Assembly: GCF_002855555.1 (NCBI RefSeq)
Contig: NZ_PKRT01000001.1
Coordinates: forward strand, 682,001 to 746,000
DNA length: 64,000 bases
Origin: Novosphingobium sp. TH158
Lineage (GTDB): Bacteria; Pseudomonadota; Alphaproteobacteria; Sphingomonadales; Sphingomonadaceae
Reading direction: 5' to 3'
The position numbers and the translations under genes are program-made. The notes under the pieces were generated by a model. The model was not told the DNA's origin and ran no database searches. It worked only from the letters and a program-made list of their open reading frames with translations. Of this stretch, positions 63,128-64,000 are shown piece by piece (position 1 is the stretch's first letter; each line of letters starts with the position of its first letter).

Positions 63128-64000
63128 ATGAAGCCGCTCGCCGTATCGCTGGGCGATCCGGCGGGTGTCGGCCCGGAACTGATCGCGGAAGCGTGGTCGC
63201 GCCGGGCCGCTGCCGGCCTTGCGCCCTTCTTCGTCGCGGGCGGAGCATCACTGCTTCATCGAGCGGCCAGCCTGCGCGGCATAGAACTGCCAGTCCAGCC
63301 GATTTCACGGCCCGATGAAGCGCCAGCCGTATTTGGCGAGGCGCTGCCGGTTCTCGGTCTGTCAGACGGCGAGTACCGCCCCGGCGAGCCTGACCCGGAC
63401 GGTGCCCGGCTCGCGCTGGAATCGCTCACCATGGCGACGGGGCTCGCCCGATCGGGCCAAGCTGGCGGGGTCGTCACCGGCCCCATCGCCAAGGCGCGCC
63501 TTGCCGCTGTCGGCTTCGATCATCCGGGCCAGACCGAATTCGTCGCCGCAGCCTGCGGCGTTGAACCGCAAAATGCCGTCATGATGCTCGCCGGGCCAAG
63601 CCTGCGAACGATCCCCCTTACCGTACACATCGCGCTTGAGCAGGTGCCCGCCGCCATCACCCGCGAACTGATCGAAGACCGTGTGCGGATTGCCGCCAGT
63701 GCCCTGTCGAGCGATTTCGGCCTTGCCGCGCCCCGCATCGCCATTGCCGCGCTTAATCCCCATGCCGGGGAAGATGGCCGCATGGGGGATGAAGAGGCCC
63801 GGGTGATTGCACCGGCCATCGCCGCACTGGCAGCCGAGGGACTGGCCGTGACCGGCCCTCACCCCGCAGACGCCCTGTTCACGCCGCGCGCGCGGCAAAC
63901 CTATGACCTTGCCGTCTGCATGTACCACGATCAGGCACTGGTTCCCCTGAAGGCGCTCGATTTCGATGAAGGCGTCAATGTCACGCTCGGCCTGCCGATT
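63128..64000 (+). CDS. pdxA: 4-hydroxythreonine-4-phosphate dehydrogenase, 3' cut by window
   Basis: 291 codons are present before the window ends. Oxidises 4-phosphohydroxy-threonine in pyridoxal phosphate synthesis. Marks: the start MKPLAVSLGDPAGVGPELI, the VVTGPIAKARL segment with the catalytic lysine, GFDHPGQTEF, IAALNPHAGEDG, and the metal histidine segment CMYHDQALVPLK. It starts 8 bases after the surA stop. rsmA would be expected next, outside the window. Confidence 0.95.
   Translation, partial: MKPLAVSLGDPAGVGPELIAEAWSRRAAAGLAPFFVAGGASLLHRAASLRGIELPVQPISRPDEAPAVFGEALPVLGLSDGEYRPGEPDPDGARLALESLTMATGLARSGQAGGVVTGPIAKARLAAVGFDHPGQTEFVAAACGVEPQNAVMMLAGPSLRTIPLTVHIALEQVPAAITRELIEDRVRIAASALSSDFGLAAPRIAIAALNPHAGEDGRMGDEEARVIAPAIAALAAEGLAVTGPHPADALFTPRARQTYDLAVCMYHDQALVPLKALDFDEGVNVTLGLPI

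Overview
The window reads as chromosomal DNA of a high-GC alphaproteobacterium, most likely a sphingomonad (Novosphingobium/Sphingomonas type). The basis is GC-rich codon use, a TonB receptor with Gly-rich segments, a DUF2794 gene, an HdaA-like DnaA regulator, and the purM-purN, lptD-surA-pdxA and glmS/glmU neighbourhoods. This placement is inference; no 16S gene is present. There is no insertion sequence, prophage, integrase or CRISPR array, and no gene-free stretch longer than about 300 bases.

Layout. 1-2564: the end of a GNAT-type acyltransferase gene, a JmjC/cupin-like gene and tesB. 2568-8148 (minus): AI-2E-family permease, uvrC and a TonB-dependent receptor. 8314-10434: infA, maf, a short RNase E/G homologue, yacG (55 codons) and tRNA-Phe(GAA). 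10559-30269: a two-domain methyltransferase of the type that methylates outer-membrane autotransporters in Rickettsia, followed by a giant repetitive autotransporter gene of 6,003 codons. That gene is cut at codon 4166 by a single in-frame TAG. 30561-39968: purC and then purS-purQ, separated by an M16 peptidase lipoprotein, a TetR-controlled HlyD/ABC exporter operon and an isocitrate-lyase-superfamily gene. 39969-46313 (minus): a GGDEF/EAL protein, glmS, a VapC/RHH toxin-antitoxin pair and glmU. 46374-50906: gph, a phosphate-type porin, a short-chain dehydrogenase and a DUF2157-like membrane protein. 50960-53942 (minus): DUF2794, cysE, an HdaA-like gene and a secreted-type unknown. 54014-56051: purM and a purN-YjbR fusion. 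56063-59211 (minus): two small proteins, ndk, holC and pepA. 59304-64000: lptD, surA and pdxA (cut by the window end).

How it fits together. Most of the window is housekeeping: purine synthesis (purC, purS, purQ, purM, purN), UDP-GlcNAc synthesis (glmS, glmU), outer-membrane assembly (lptD, surA), DNA repair and replication (uvrC, holC, hdaA) and cysteine synthesis. The accessory core is the methyltransferase/giant-autotransporter locus, which I regard as the most interesting system here: a surface beta-helix adhesin that may be lysine-methylated by its neighbour. It was built by amplification of roughly 25-residue rungs in 6- and 8-rung super-repeats, and it now carries a C-to-T amber at a position where aligned repeats have CAG. 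A second noteworthy site is the perfect 36-bp palindrome that is both the likely TetR operator and the promoter of the exporter operon.
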